Notes: generated by a model from the sequence alone, not told the origin. 64,000 nt of DNA from Perognathus longimembris pacificus (GCF_023159225.1 NC_063171.1:40580647-40644646); one strand, 5' to 3'. Positions 11,115 through 21,854 are shown, counted from the stretch's first letter. Program-made: numbers and translations.

Positions 11115-11529
11115 CCAGAGTCAGGCTTTATGTACTTACATCCAGATTCATGTGACTGTGACAAATATTGAAAACATTCCTCAACCACACTGGGAACAGT
11201 TGAGAATGCTCCACTAATTCATGAGCTCTTGCACAGTCATGATTAGAGGAGGAAGAGAGGAGAATGAACCCTCAGTGGAGGATATGTTCTGTTATCTGGA
11301 AGGATTTGACAAATTAATAAGTGTGTCTCTTTTACTTTAGCCTTTCTCCACTGACATCTTCCCTGAACACTCTAAAGCAGGGTTCATCTCAATGCCACAA
11401 CCTGCTAGGCTACAACCTGCACACCTGCAGAACATTTGAATTTTGTTGCCTTCATTTGGAAGGCATAGGATAAGGGATGTGGAGAAAAGAACCTATTGAG
11501 AGAAGAGAGGGAGGGGAAAGAGGGAGAAA

Positions 11530-11530
<1 letters not shown>

Positions 11531-11591
<61 letters not shown>
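11531..11591. repeat. (GA)n microsatellite
   Basis: An uninterrupted GA dinucleotide run embedded in a purine-rich flank. No adjacent SINE is recognised. Confidence 0.95.
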
Positions 11592-11597
<6 letters not shown>

Positions 11598-11749
11598 AGC
11601 ATGTGTCCATGGTTTTTAGTGTAGTCTCAGAGCAGTACAACAATTACTGTTAATTTCAGAATGTCTTTATTCACTCCTAAGCTCTGCCCCCATTAGCTGT
11701 CACTTCTCATTCTCCCCTGAGTTTTTGGCACCTGTCCATCTGTTTCCTG

Positions 11750-12046
11750 TCTCCGTAGATGTGCCTAGGCTGGGCATTTTGTACAAATGGGGTCATAGAA
11801 TCTGTGATCTGTATGATTTCTTTCTTTCACTTAGCATGCTTTCAAGGCTCATCCATGTTGTGGCTGGCTTTAGTCCATAATTTCTTTTTATAGTGGAATA
11901 GGGTTTCAATGTAGGATAGTTCACATTTTGATTACTGTTCATTAATTGGTGGACTCTAGAATTGTTTCTACTTTTCTGTAACTATCAATAATGTTATTGC
12001 TATCAACATTCATGTATACATTTTTGTATGGAGTATTATTTTCTTT
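11750..12046 (-). mobile_element. old LINE-1 3' fragment, antisense
   Basis: The order TTCTTTCACTTAGCATGC, CTCATCCATGTTGTGGCTGG, TGATTACTGTTCATTAATTG, CATTCATGTATACATTTTTG matches the familiar antisense LINE-1M-type 3' sequence. Confidence 0.7.
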
Positions 12047-12240
12047 TTTAAAGTTATTATTAAGGTAATGTTACAGAATGGTTATCATTTCATAAGTCAG
12101 GCAATGAGTACATTTCTTTTTGGGCAATGTCACCCCTTCCTTCCCTCCTGTCCCTGCCCACAAGTTATATAGTTAATTTTCAACATAGTGTTTAGTGAGT
12201 ACCACTGGTGCATTTGTTTACCCTTTGTCGTTTTTATTCT
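12047..12240 (-). mobile_element. LINE-1-like 3' end, antisense (second copy)
   Basis: CAGAATGGTTATCATTTCAT, GGGCAATGTCACC, then GTGAGTACCACTGGTGCATT. It is homologous to 5270-5460. Confidence 0.6.
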
Positions 12241-12356
12241 CGCCTCCCTCCTTCCGTCCCTCCCTCTCTGCCTCTTTCTTTCTTTCTGTCTTTCTGTCAT
12301 TATTGTGCTGCTGAGATTTGAACTCAGGTCCTTACACTTTCCCTTGGCTTTTTTGT

Positions 12357-12360
<4 letters not shown>

Positions 12361-12437
<77 letters not shown>
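12361..12437. repeat. (CT)n microsatellite in a SINE tail
   Basis: The CT run lies between the left TSD and the body of the nested SINE-A, where the T-tail should be. This places its origin in the retroposon's A-tail. Confidence 0.95.
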
Positions 12438-12440
<3 letters not shown>

Positions 12441-12632
12441 GCCAGTCCTGGGGCTTGGACTCAGGGCCTGAACACTGTTCCTGGCTTCTTTTTGCTCAAG
12501 GCTAGCACTCTACCACTTGAGCCACAGCAACACTTCTGGCCGTTTTCTGTATATGTGGTGCTGGGGAATTGAATCCAGGGCCTCATGTATACGAGGCAAG
12601 CACTCTTGCCACTAGGCCGTATCCCCAGCCCC
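12438..12632 (-). mobile_element. SINE-A with TSD, tail turned into (CT)n
   Basis: TSD TTTTGTTCCATCTCT at 12351-12365 and 12633-12647. The body runs from GCCAGTCCTGGGG to GTATCCCCAGCC. Confidence 0.95.
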
Positions 12633-12800
12633 TTTTGTTCCATCTCTTAAGCCTCAGCTTCACTCCTGGCTTTTTTGCTGGTTATCAGAGATAAAAGTCT
12701 CAGACTTTTGTGCCTGTTCTGTCTTCAAACCATGATTCTCAGCTCTCAGCCTCCCAAGTGGCTAGGATGGCAGGTTTGAGCCACCAGCATCTGACAGGAC

Positions 12801-13500
12801 TAGCTTTTCAGTTCTCCTGGGCAAGTATCTAGGAGTGGAAATTCTAGGGCACTGTGGTGTTCTGTGTTTTTTAACAGCATGCGTGTGTGTGTGCACAAGT
12901 GTGAGGCTCTCAGAGGTGAGCCTTATTGCTCTGGCTTAAGTGTGGCAGATTGGTGTCTACTACGTGGTGGGGAACGGAAGCAGGGCTTGTTTTCACATTG
13001 GAGCTGAGGGGCCACAGTAGGGCCTGTTGCTGTGGGAGATGACCAAGCCTAATGTGGACATGGAAATGGAATGTGACTCCTTGGTGGCAAGGTGCTAACG
13101 TACTCTTTACAGGGTCCTCACCCTCCCGGATGGCCACACTTGCATTTCCTTGTGCCATCTGTGACTTTGGTCTCAACATCAAAACCTTTTACATTTGTCT
13201 CCTCTCTACCCCACAGGTCCTTGTTCTACCCACGTCCTGTGTTAGCTGTGTTGCTGTTTATCGATGCTTTCTGATCACAGAAGTAACCCATAGACACACA
13301 AGCACAAAACACAGCAGAAAGACAAAATGTAGGAAACAGAGTCTCTCCCATTCCAAACCTCTTAGCAATGGCTTCCACCACCAGATTAGTACATTCACTT
13401 AGACATTTTATGTACATATTGACACTATTTTAGCTTTAAGACAAAAATAGGATAGTACTGTGTATAGTGCTCATTCTGCACTTGTTCTTTCCTTCCTCTA
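12801..13500. other. intergenic DNA, no gene seen
   Basis: Single-copy-looking, with short runs of TG at 12880. No exon signals are recognised. Confidence 0.4.
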
Positions 13501-13685
13501 TCTGACCCTATGGATCTGTGGCCTTCTTTCTAATGGCTGTATTTAGACTAGTGTGTGGCTATACAATTATTTATATAACTGGTCCCTATTTCTGGATGTT
13601 TGGGTTATTTCCAAGTTTCTGCCATTATAAGCAATGTTGTAGTGAGTGGTTCTGAATATTTATCTCTTCTGCATTTGTGGGAGTT
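13500..13685 (-). mobile_element. LINE-1-like fragment, antisense
   Basis: TGTTTGGGTTATTTCCAAG, then CCATTATAAGCAATGTTGTA resembles the antisense LINE-1M 3' motif also seen near 11900-12000. Confidence 0.55.
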
Positions 13686-13775
13686 TTTTTTTTTCTGTAG
13701 CACAGACTCTCGGAAGTGGAAAATTTGGGTGAGAGGATGCAAGCATTGAATATTTTGTCATTATTATCATCATCA

Positions 13776-13777
<2 letters not shown>

Positions 13778-13816
<39 letters not shown>
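13778..13816. repeat. (TG)n microsatellite
   Basis: A TG dinucleotide run immediately before the antisense SINE-B right unit (CCAGTAATGAGGCTTGAAC), the position of its A-tail. Confidence 0.95.
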
Positions 13817-13817
<1 letters not shown>

Positions 13818-14305
13818 CAGTAATGAGGCTTGAACTCAGGGCCTCACACTAGCCCTTTGCTTTTTTTTTTTTTTTTTGGTGCTGGTCCTGGAGCTTGAAC
13901 TCAGCTCCTGGGCACTATCCTGGAGCCTTTATGTTCAAGGCTAGCACTCTACCACTTGAGCCACAGTTTCCCTTCTGGCCTTTTCCTGGTTAATTGGAGA
14001 TAAGATTCTCATAGACTTTTCTGCCTGGGCTCCCTTCAAGCCATGATCCTCAGATCTCGGCCTCCTGAACAGCTAGGATCACAGGTGTGAGCCAGCGGTA
14101 GCCAGTTCCCTTAGCTTTTCTGCTCGGCTGGTGGACTACAACTTGAGCTACATCTCCACTTGAGGATTTTTGTTGTTTCATTGGAAATAATAGTCTTATA
14201 TACTTTTTTTTTTTTTTGGCCTGGACTTGCTTTGAACTGCGATCCTCACATCTCAGCCTCCTGAGTAGCTAGGATTATAGAAGTGAGCCACTGGTGCCTG
14301 GTTTA
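13817..14305 (-). mobile_element. SINE-B interrupted by a second SINE-B
   Basis: The outer element runs 13817-13860 and about 14108-14305. The inner SINE-B at about 13861-14107 has its own T17 tail, TGGTTAATTGGAGATAAG and B1-like end. Both are antisense. Confidence 0.8.
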
Positions 14306-14330
14306 ACATTTAATATTTTAAACAAACACT

Positions 14331-14670
14331 ATAGGTTGTGCATCCCTAATTTGAAAATAGGAAATCTGAAATGTTCCAAAAGCAAAATCTTTTTGAGGGT
14401 GGACACAACAGCACAAGTAGAGATTTCCATGGCTGACCTCTTGTGATGACGTGCAATTAAGATGTAGACACACTGAAAACATTGCACAAAATATCCTTTA
14501 GGCGATGCATATGCAGTTATCCATGAAACATAAATGAACTTCATGTTCAGACTCGGGCCTAATCCCTAAGATACCTCATTATGTATGCTCAACTATTCCA
14601 AAATCTGAAAAAATACAAACCTGAAACACTGCTGGCCCTAAGCATTTTGGGTAAGAGCTACTCAACTTAT
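14331..14670 (-). mobile_element. DNA-transposon fossil with terminal inverted repeats
   Basis: The left end ATAGGTTGTGCATCCCTAAT and the reverse complement of the right end (ATAAGTTGAGTAGCTCTTAC) are related. Both continue into CAAAA/GAAATCTGAAA-type sequence. About 340 bp long with TA at the boundary. This is a nonautonomous, Tc1/mariner-like element common in mammals; the exact family name is not assigned. Confidence 0.65.
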
Positions 14671-14859
14671 ATTGAATTTAACTCCAAAAGTATTATATGG
14701 TTTATTGTGACATTGGTAGCTACTTCAATGCTGGGTATGGTGGATTTTTGTCATCTTTATCAGTTTTGGCAGCTTGTCCTCTTGCCCCTGTTCCATCAGC
14801 TCCTAAAAAGTCTCTCTGTACCCATTTGTTCTCATTTTGCATGTTAATTTGATCAAAAC
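14671..14859. other. intergenic DNA, no gene seen
   Basis: AT-rich single-copy-looking sequence up to the next SINE target-site duplication. Confidence 0.4.
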
Positions 14860-14874
14860 TGAGTTGCTATTTTT

Positions 14875-15089
14875 TGTTTGTTTGTTTGTTTTTTGGCCAG
14901 TCCTGGGCCTTGGACTCAGGGCCTGAGCACTGTCCCTGGCTTCTTCCCGCTCAAGGCTAGCACTCTGCCACTTGAGCCACAGCGCCGCTTCTGGCTGTTT
15001 TCTGTATATGTGGTGCTGGGGAATCGAACCTAGGGCCTCGTGTATCCGAGGCAGGCACTCTTGCCACTAGGCTATATCCCCAGCCCCAG
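14875..15089 (-). mobile_element. SINE-A, young subfamily, 15-bp TSD
   Basis: TSD TGAGTTGCTATTTTT at 14860-14874 and 15090-15104. A (TTTG)n-type tail is followed by the CTTCCCGCTCAAGG and AACCTAGGGCCTCGTG variants. Confidence 0.95.
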
Positions 15090-15109
15090 TGAGTTGCTAT
15101 TTTTAAATT

Positions 15110-15335
15110 GTGTGTGTGTGTGTTGGTACCAGGGCTTGAACTCAGGGTCAGAGCACTCTCACTTAGCTTTTTCACTCAAAGCTAGTACTATACTACTTGA
15201 ACCACACCTATCCTTCTCATTTTTTGGCTGGTTAATTGGAGATAAGAGTCTCACACATTTTTTTTCTGCCTGGATAATTAGATCTCAGCCTCCTGAGTAG
15301 CTAGGATTACAGGTGTGAGACACTGGTGCTCTGCT
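15110..15335 (-). mobile_element. SINE-B, antisense
   Basis: A short (TG)n tail, then ACCAGGGCTTGAACTCAGGG, GCTGGTTAATTGGAGATAAG and CTCAGCCTCCTGAGTAGC. Part of the junction before the B1-like half is deleted. Confidence 0.85.
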
Positions 15336-15394
15336 GAGCTTCTAATTTTGACCTTGCCAACTTAAACCCTTTTGGCAAATTGAATTAGGACTGT

Positions 15395-16021
15395 CCAGGA
15401 CATTTATTCGATGAACACATATAGTTATTGTCTATCGTATGCCCAGTACTTCCTTAAGAATGGGGTCATAGCACTGACAGAGAATGTAAAAGGGTCTGTT
15501 GTGGAGTGTAATTCTCATGGTGGGAAGCAGGGCATAAGCGAAGAAGCAGAATATTATTTAACTGTTAGAGAAGTGCTACCCTGAAAACTGCTGCAGAGAC
15601 ATGCGATGGTTACTGGGAAGTTGTGAGGTGGTCAAAAATATTTCTGAGTCCCAAGTGATGGGAGCAAGGACTCAAGGAGAATCCTAGGCAAAGGAACATC
15701 CTGTGCAAAGGCCAGAAAGGAGCAGAGAGAAGTCAGTATGGCTGGATGGAGAGGGTCGTGAGTGAAAGTGGACATATCGAGAGGAGAGAATTAGCCAAAG
15801 GTTGGGGTTTGAATTTTCAGTGATGAGAAGCTCGAGGTGGATTTAACCATGGATGTAGCCTGCTCTGGGCTACCTTTTTCCTAAAGGTAACAGCTTCACT
15901 GCTGTAGAAGAGCAGCTGGAGCCAGGCAAGAGGGAAGTGGGGGAAACTCACTAGGGAAGACTATAGTGACTTGGTCAGAGGGAAGGTGGTACAGACAGAG
16001 AGATGGGACAGATGTTGGATA
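15395..16021 (+). mobile_element. ancient LINE-2-like element, first part
   Basis: A segment with ATTTATTCGATGAACACATA, GTGCAAAGGCCAGAAAGGAG and GTATGGCTGGATGGAG. It matches, in order, a widespread ancient mammalian repeat that I would place near LINE-2. It continues beyond the SINE at 16036. Confidence 0.5.
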
Positions 16022-16035
16022 AAGAAACTAGATGA

Positions 16036-16236
16036 GGGCTGGGAATATGGCCTAGTGGCAAGAGTGCTTGCCTCTTATGCATGAGGCCCTGGGTTCGATT
16101 CCCCAGCACCACATATACAGAAAATGGCCAGAAGTGGCGCTGTGGCTCAAGTGGCAGAGTGCTAGCCTTGAGCAAAAAGAAGCTAGGGACAGTGCTCAGA
16201 CCCTGAGTCCAAGCCCTGGACTGGCAAAAAAAAAAA
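16036..16236 (+). mobile_element. SINE-A, sense, with TSD
   Basis: GGGCTGGGAATATGGCC to ACTGGC plus A12. Flanks AAGAAACTAGATGAG occur at 16021-16035 and again from 16237. The element interrupts the ancient repeat on both sides. Confidence 0.95.
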
Positions 16237-16251
16237 AAGAAACTAGATGAG

Positions 16252-16605
16252 TGGGGGGATGTTACTTACTGAGATAACGCTGAGGGAGGCATAGATTTAG
16301 GGTAGGAAATCTAGGATTTCTGTAGGTAGGAGTTTTGAGGTATGAATTAAGCAGTGACACAGAGCTGTGAGGTAGGCAGTTGGGTAGTGAAGGCCAGAGC
16401 TCTAGGGAAACCCAGAGTTTAGGGCTCTCAGCAAAGATCTGAAGCTATTGGCATGTACGTGGTATTTAGGTAAAGTCATGCACACCTGTAATCCCATCTA
16501 CTCAAGGTCTGAAGTCAGTCCTTACAAAAGCAAGAGGTTCTATATGAAAAACAAAGCCAAAAAAAGTCTGGCAGGGACTCAAGTAGTAAATAACCTGTCT
16601 AGCAA
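16252..16605 (+). mobile_element. ancient LINE-2-like element, continued
   Basis: Continues with GTAGGAGTTTTGAGGTATG, AGGTAGGCAGTTGGGTAG and ATTGGCATGTACGTGGTATT, in the same order as the consensus remembered for this family. Positions 16460-16600 contain a B1-like scrap (CACACCTGTAATCCCATC). Confidence 0.45.
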
Positions 16606-16722
16606 GGAAGAAAGGGAAGGAAGGAAGGAAGGAAGGGAGGGAGAGAGGGGGAGGAGGGAGGGAGGAAGGAAGAGGGAGGGAGGGAGGGAGGGAGGGAGGA
16701 AGGGAGGAAGGAAAGAAGGAGA
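16606..16722. repeat. (GGAA)n/(GGGA)n purine tract
   Basis: An imperfect tetranucleotide purine run. It follows the B1-like scrap and may derive from its tail. Confidence 0.9.
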
Positions 16723-16794
16723 TCATTTGGGAGGAGTGCCATGACAAGAGTTGATAAGAGTTCTGGGACTGAGCCCAGAGGTCTTCCAACCTTT

Positions 16795-16994
16795 TTTTTT
16801 TGGCCAGTCCTGGGGCTTGGACTCAGTGCCTGAGTACTGTCCCTGGCTTCTTTTTGCTCAAGGCTAGCACTCTGCCACTTGAGCCACAGCGCCACTTCTG
16901 GCCGTTTTCTATATATGTGGTGCTGGGGAATCGAACCCAGGGCCTCATGTATACAAGTCAAGCACTCTTGTCACTAGGCCATATCCCCAGCCCC
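16795..16994 (-). mobile_element. SINE-A, antisense, 13-bp TSD
   Basis: TSD TCTTCCAACCTTT at 16782-16794 and 16995-17007. A full-length copy with CATATCCCCAGCCC at its right end. Confidence 0.95.
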
Positions 16995-17007
16995 TCTTCC
17001 AACCTTT

Positions 17008-17500
17008 AAAGATCACAAAAGCTGAGGTAAGAGCAAAACAAAGCCAGGACTCAGAGACCTAGGAAAAATGTACTTCAAGAGGGACCAGTGAGAGGTATAA
17101 AATCCTGGGAGGAGTCACCATCGAATTTGCAACATGGGGTCCCAAGTCTGTCAGAGTAGTCTCAACTGGGTACACTGCAGAGACCAAGAGATAAAGGAGA
17201 ATGTGAAGGCCAGTCCGCAGCAACAGACTGCAGACGAGGAGGGAAACCATGGGAGGACTGGAGGGGATGTGAGAGATTTTAAAGACAGGACATGAGAACG
17301 CATTTGCATACTGATATTGAACTTGGTAGGAAAGGAGAAATTCATATGCAGGAGGGAGGAGATGGCAGGAGCCTGTCCTGCCTGTGGAAGTGGGAAAAGG
17401 GGATCCTGACCAAGAGAGGGTACAGAGGCACTGTCCCTCTTCCCAGGGGGGAAGTGAGGTCTTGTGAGGGGTTTACTGCTGGTTGAAGAGAGGTAAGGGG
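17008..17500 (+). mobile_element. ancient LINE-2-like element, last part
   Basis: Continues the ancient repeat (TACTTCAAGAGGGACCAGTG, then GAATTTGCAACATGGGGTCC). With the pieces at 15395 and 16252 it spans about 2 kb, split by two SINEs. Confidence 0.45.
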
Positions 17501-17525
17501 GATCCTGCCAGATTGCATTGAATTC

Positions 17526-17577
17526 TGCCAGGAATTCCTGGCATAACTGCTCCATCATTGCCAGGAATGATGGAGCA
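17526..17577. repeat. perfect 18-bp palindrome plus 12-bp hairpin
   Basis: Positions 17526-17543 read TGCCAGGAATTCCTGGCA, identical to their reverse complement. Four bases later, TGCTCCATCATT (17548-17559) pairs perfectly with AATGATGGAGCA (17566-17577) around a 6-base loop GCCAGG, which repeats the core of the palindrome. The structure sits just before the minisatellite. Confidence 0.9.
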
Positions 17578-17599
17578 AGGTCCTTGGCAGGGTTGTGTG

Positions 17600-18245
17600 A
17601 GGTGGTAGTATGAGGCGGTGATTTGAGTTGGAGGTGTGAGGTGGTGGTGATGGGAGCTAGAGGTGTGAAGTGGTAGTGTGAGGTGGTGGTGTGAAGTGGT
17701 AGTATGAATTGGTAGAGGTGTGATGTTATAGTGTGAGGTGGTAGTGTGAAATGGTAATGTGAGGTGGTGGTAGTGTGAGGTGGTGAAGGTGTGAGGTAGT
17801 AGTGTGATGTGGTGGTAGTGTGGAAGGGGTGGTAGTGTGAGGTAGAGTGGTGTGGTGCTGGTGATGCGGGGTGGTGGAGGTGTGAGATGGGGGTGTGAGG
17901 TGGTAGAGGTGTGAGATGGAGGTGTGAGGTGGTAGTGTCAGGTGGTGGAGGTGTGAGGTGGTGGTGGAGTGAGATGATAGAGGTGTGAGATGAAGGCCTG
18001 AGGTGGTAGTGTGAGGTGGAGGTATGAAGTGGTGGTGTGAGGTGGTGGAGGTGTGAGGTGGTAGAGGTGTGAGGTGGTGGAGGTGTGAGGTGGTGGAGGT
18101 GTGAGGTGGTGGAGGTGTGAGGTGGTGGAGGTGTGAGGTGGTGGAGGTGTGAGGTGGTAGAGGTGTGAGGTGGAGGTGTGAGGTGGTAGTGTCAGGTGCT
18201 GGAGGTGTGAAGTGGTGGTATGGGGTGGTGGAGGTGTGAAGTGCT
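17600..18245. repeat. GT-rich minisatellite, 16-bp period
   Basis: A degenerate tandem array of GAGGTGTGAGGTGGTG, cleanest at 18040-18160 where TGTGA recurs every 16 bases. The long antisense His/Thr/Pro-rich open frames across it arise because 16 is not a multiple of 3, and are not genes. The G-rich top strand could form G-quadruplex-like structures. Confidence 0.95.
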
Positions 18246-18402
18246 GTTGGGGAAGGGACAAGAACGTTGGAAGTCTGACAGTGAGGACACACTTGTCACT
18301 TAGGACACTGGGGAAGTATCTTGCTCCAGGTTAGCAGGATGGCATTACTGGGGGAAGCCTCCATTTTTCTGCTGTGTTCTGATTTGCCATGGCATATACC
18401 TG

Positions 18403-18403
18403 C

Positions 18404-18450
<47 letters not shown>

Positions 18451-18455
18451 CGTGT
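18403..18455. repeat. (TG)n microsatellite
   Basis: A TG run with a few TGCG units, directly adjoining the right unit of an antisense SINE-B. Confidence 0.95.
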
Positions 18456-18692
18456 CTGTGTTCCAGGATTGGGGCTTGAACTAAGGCCTTGGGCACTGTC
18501 CCTTAGCGTTCTCTACTCCAGGCTGGCACTCTACCACATGAGCCACAGCTCCCCTTCTGACTTTTTGGTGGTTCATTGGAGATCAGAGTTTCACAGACTT
18601 TCCTGCCCGGCTGGCTTTGGAACTTGGATCTCCAGAGCTCAGCCTCCTGAGTGGCTAGGATTACAGGCGTGAGCCTCGGGCGCCTTGCTTTC
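18456..18692 (-). mobile_element. SINE-B, antisense
   Basis: ATTGGGGCTTGAACTAAGGC, TTCATTGGAGATCAGAG, then CTCAGCCTCCTGAGTGGCTA and ATTACAGGCGTGAGCC. Confidence 0.9.
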
Positions 18693-19600
18693 TTGCTTGC
18701 TTATGTCTCCAGGGGCATGTGCGTGGTGGGATGTGACCCAGAGGGGCACCGTGAGGAGGGAGGTCAGGATGGCACACTCACCGCTGGCTCTCGTCCCCAG
18801 CTCAGGAAGTGCCCGGCAGGGGCAGGGGCAGGGGCAGGAGGCCTTGCTGGGCTGCCCCAGCAGGGCTGAGGCATAGTGGGCTAATTTTAGGAGGCCTCTG
18901 GGTTCTATTGTTCCAGTGAGGCTGGGTGGCCGGGGAGGCGGGCGCGGGCGGTGATACCAGTGTGGGAAAGGAAGCGTGGCTGCTGTGGCCCGCTGAGAAA
19001 GATGGAAACTGTGAGCTGTTGTGCAGGTTTCGGCCCTGGGGAGGTTCTGCTGTGGTTCCCACGGAACAGGTAGGAAGTTGCCCTTCCCCTGACCCCTTTC
19101 TTCCATGATGAGCAGGGTTTTGTCAAGGTCCCGGCTGAGCCTGGGGCTGGCTAGACCCCTTGGCTCCCACGCCTGCCCCCGCCAGGGCGGGCATGCTGAA
19201 CGCCAGCCTGGTGAAGGAACACAGCGACCAGTTTGTCAGAGAGGCAGGTGATGGCCGTTTTGCAGGCAGGGATCTGAAGTCTGCACATGGAACCACTTGG
19301 GCAAAGGCCTCACTGGGTGGGTGGGAGTGGGGGGGAGGGAGATTTCAGGTTTATACACGGAATGGATACTTGGCTGTTCCGAGGGCAGGCTGGGTAAGCG
19401 CGGTGAAGATGCTTTTCTAGGAGTGGTGGTGTAACAATGGAGATGGTATTTGGATCCAGAAGTTGCCTCAAAGGTCTGGGGTTTGCCTCCTCAGCGACTC
19501 CATCCTCTTCTACTCCCTGGGCCTGGTTAGCCCTGCCTAGTTTTCAGCTCCCTGAGAAAGTGTGTAGGAAAGAGCAGCAAGTGAAGAGTCTCCACTGTAA
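18693..19600. other. GC-rich intergenic stretch
   Basis: Moderately GC-rich with a short (GGGGCA)n at about 18815-18838 and some CpG around 18930-18960. No splice-bounded exon or recognised protein. It may be regulatory, but nothing specific is visible. Confidence 0.4.
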
Positions 19601-19800
19601 TCCAGCACCGGCGCTTGATCTCAGGGTCTTGTGCTCTTGCCTGACATGTTTGCTTAAGGCTGGCACTCTGACACTTGAGCCACAGCTTTACTGTTAGCTG
19701 GATAATTGGAGATAAAGAGTCTTATGGATTTTTCTGCCCAGGCTGGCTTTGAACCCTGATCCTCAGACCTCAGCCTTCCAAGTAGCTAGGATTATACCAT
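19601..19800 (-). mobile_element. SINE-B, antisense
   Basis: GCTTGATCTCAGGGTCTTG, GGATAATTGGAGATAAAGAG, then CCTCAGACCTCAGCC and AGTAGCTAGGATTATA. Confidence 0.8.
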
Positions 19801-21470
19801 TTACCCAGCTGGGATTGGTTTATAGAAGGGAAGGAGGTCATGAAGATTTTTTTTTTAAAGTCTTGTGGTTATTGGAAGGCACGCTGGGAGATGGATTAGG
19901 TGTGGCCCAGCCTGTAAAATTCCAAACCTGCTAGTCTCTAAGGCCTTGGTAAAGCACAGGTTCCTTACAGGCTGGGAAAAACCTCTGTGAAGGAAACTCC
20001 TGTGATTTAAATTCCAAAGGTGACTGGGCCACTGAGTATGTTCTTTGTTGCTTAATAGGCTTTCTCCAGCTAATTCTCCTGGGCTTTTTCCATTTCCTGG
20101 GCAGAAAGAATAATCTTTAATATCTCCCCTCACTTGTGATAAGCTTCACTAGGAGAATAGAGATGAGAAAGTGCCAATCCATGCGTGGAGTGGAAGGATT
20201 TCATTGTAGCCAGGGCAGGCCAGAGGAGAGTCAGGCTGCCTCAAGGTCACTTTGAGGTCATAGAAGGCCTACTAGCTTTGTGACAGCTTGGATCATTCTT
20301 ACCTCTTGCTTTCAAATGTCAAACTCTTTAGGTCAAGGCTCAAGTGATTTCTCCTGTGGCACACTTTCTCAGTGTCACCAGACAAAATGGATTGACTTTC
20401 CTTTGGGCTCCTGTATCAATGGAGATATTTGTGGTTGTCAAGAACAGAGAGAAATCAATTCAAATGGGTTGAAACAATAAATAGAATTTATTATCGTAGA
20501 TAACGGATCGTTTCAGAAGTAATGTGAGCTTCAGGCATGGTTTGATCAGGACCCTGGCTCTGTTTTGTGTTGTCTTAGACTCTACCCTCCTCTGGTATGT
20601 TGACTTTGTCTTTGGACTAGCTTCATTCACAGAGGTAAGACAGTTGCCTCCAGCAACAGAGACTACATTCATTCCTGCTTGTCTGTAACTTGAATATTAG
20701 ACCAGAGACCCATACTCCAGGGGTTCATTCAGACCCAGCCCCAGGCCCCAGTACCCCAAATGAGACAATTAGTGGTGAAGGCAGAGAGTAGGAAGAGGCA
20801 AAATAAGCATTTCAGCCCATATTTGGGGTACAGACATGGGCTTTAGGCTTAAATTGGAAAAGAATCAGGGCAGCAAATCCTGGGTCAGTGTGGCCTGATG
20901 GGTCATTATCTCGATCTGGTTCTCCAAGGGGGTCCTGGAGAAGTTGTATCACCGTCACTGCTTGGTTGCCATGGGACAATGACTTTCTCCTGCTCTAGGT
21001 ATAGCCTCGCCATTATAGTTACCTCACCTATCCTGCAAGGCTCTGCCGATCCTTTTCCTCTGTGCCATTTCGGCTCTATCATACAAATGTTATGGATCTG
21101 CCCCGATCTTCCCAGGTGATTGCGCAGATAGCAGCTCAGCACAGACAGAGTGGAGAGAGGGCTACAAAGCATTTCTCCTGCTTTGAGTTACCCTGTGGAT
21201 ACTTAACCAGCTCAAGTGAGGAGTCAGTGCTTTTAGCGAAAGTACCTGTAACATGTTTGTAGACAGAGAGGATGTCTTCAACTATCGACCTGGACTGGCT
21301 AAAGGATCCTTATACTTAGATAAGCAGATCAGTGTTATCTTTCTTTCCCAGTCAGTGTGTGGCACAAGATTATGCCAGGCATAATTAAACCCTGGCCTGA
21401 GGTGGGATCCATCTTGTTCAAACACATGGTTGCTATACTGCACAGGTAGCGTGGTTCCGAAAGGGAAGGT
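19801..21470. other. intergenic DNA, no gene seen
   Basis: About 1.7 kb of single-copy-looking DNA without recognisable repeats. Frames up to about 90 codons carry no domain. Confidence 0.45.
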
Positions 21471-21479
21471 TTTAAGGTT

Positions 21480-21566
21480 TTTTGTTTGCAGTACTGGGAT
21501 TTGAACTCAGGGTCTGGAGCTTGTAAGTACTCTGCTACTCTGCTACATGCCTCCAGTCCTTTTATG

Positions 21567-21611
<45 letters not shown>

Positions 21612-21830
21612 TGTGTGTTCATCCTGGGGCTTGAACTCAGGGCCTGAATACTGTCCCTGAGCTTTTTTGCTCAAGGTTAGTGCTATGCCACCTGAGCCAC
21701 AGCTCCTCCACTTCTGTCTTTTAAAATCTAATTGTAGATAAGATTTTCATAGACTGTCCTACCCAGGCTAGCTTTGAACCTCAATATCAGCCTCCTGAGT
21801 AGCTAGATTTGTAAGAACAAGCCACAAGTG
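21480..21830 (-). mobile_element. two SINE-derived pieces with (GT)n between
   Basis: An ID-like piece at 21484-21560 (ATTTGAACTCAGGGTCTGG), a (GT)n tract at 21572-21618, then a SINE-B (CCTGGGGCTTGAACTCAGGG to CTCCTGAGTAGCTAG). All antisense. Confidence 0.8.
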
Positions 21831-21854
21831 AGGGTTGTTTTGGTTATTATTTAT

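Larger units (their letters stand above)
12285..12800 (-). mobile_element. SINE-B split by a SINE-A
   Basis: Right-unit part at 12300-12365 (GAGATTTGAACTCAGG) resumes at 12648 with AAGCCTCAGCTTCACTCC. It ends with the B1-like CCAAGTGGCTAGGATGGCAG. Confidence 0.8.

Noticed and set aside
16036..16236. tRNA gene suggested by A and B boxes
   Set aside because: The boxes belong to the ID-like SINE units. The copies are dispersed with A-tails and TSDs and do not form a tRNA cloverleaf.
17600..18245. CRISPR-like repeat array
   Set aside because: Units are contiguous with a 16-bp period and no spacers, in mammalian DNA.
17726..18292. 188-codon His/Thr/Pro-rich antisense protein
   Set aside because: It is a reading of a 16-bp minisatellite that is open in several frames, with no start or splice context.
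18639..19126. GC-rich open frames near 19 kb as an upstream gene's exon
   Set aside because: Frames overlap on both strands, include part of a SINE-B and show no recognised domain. The neighbour expected from human gene order (PMVK) should lie further away.
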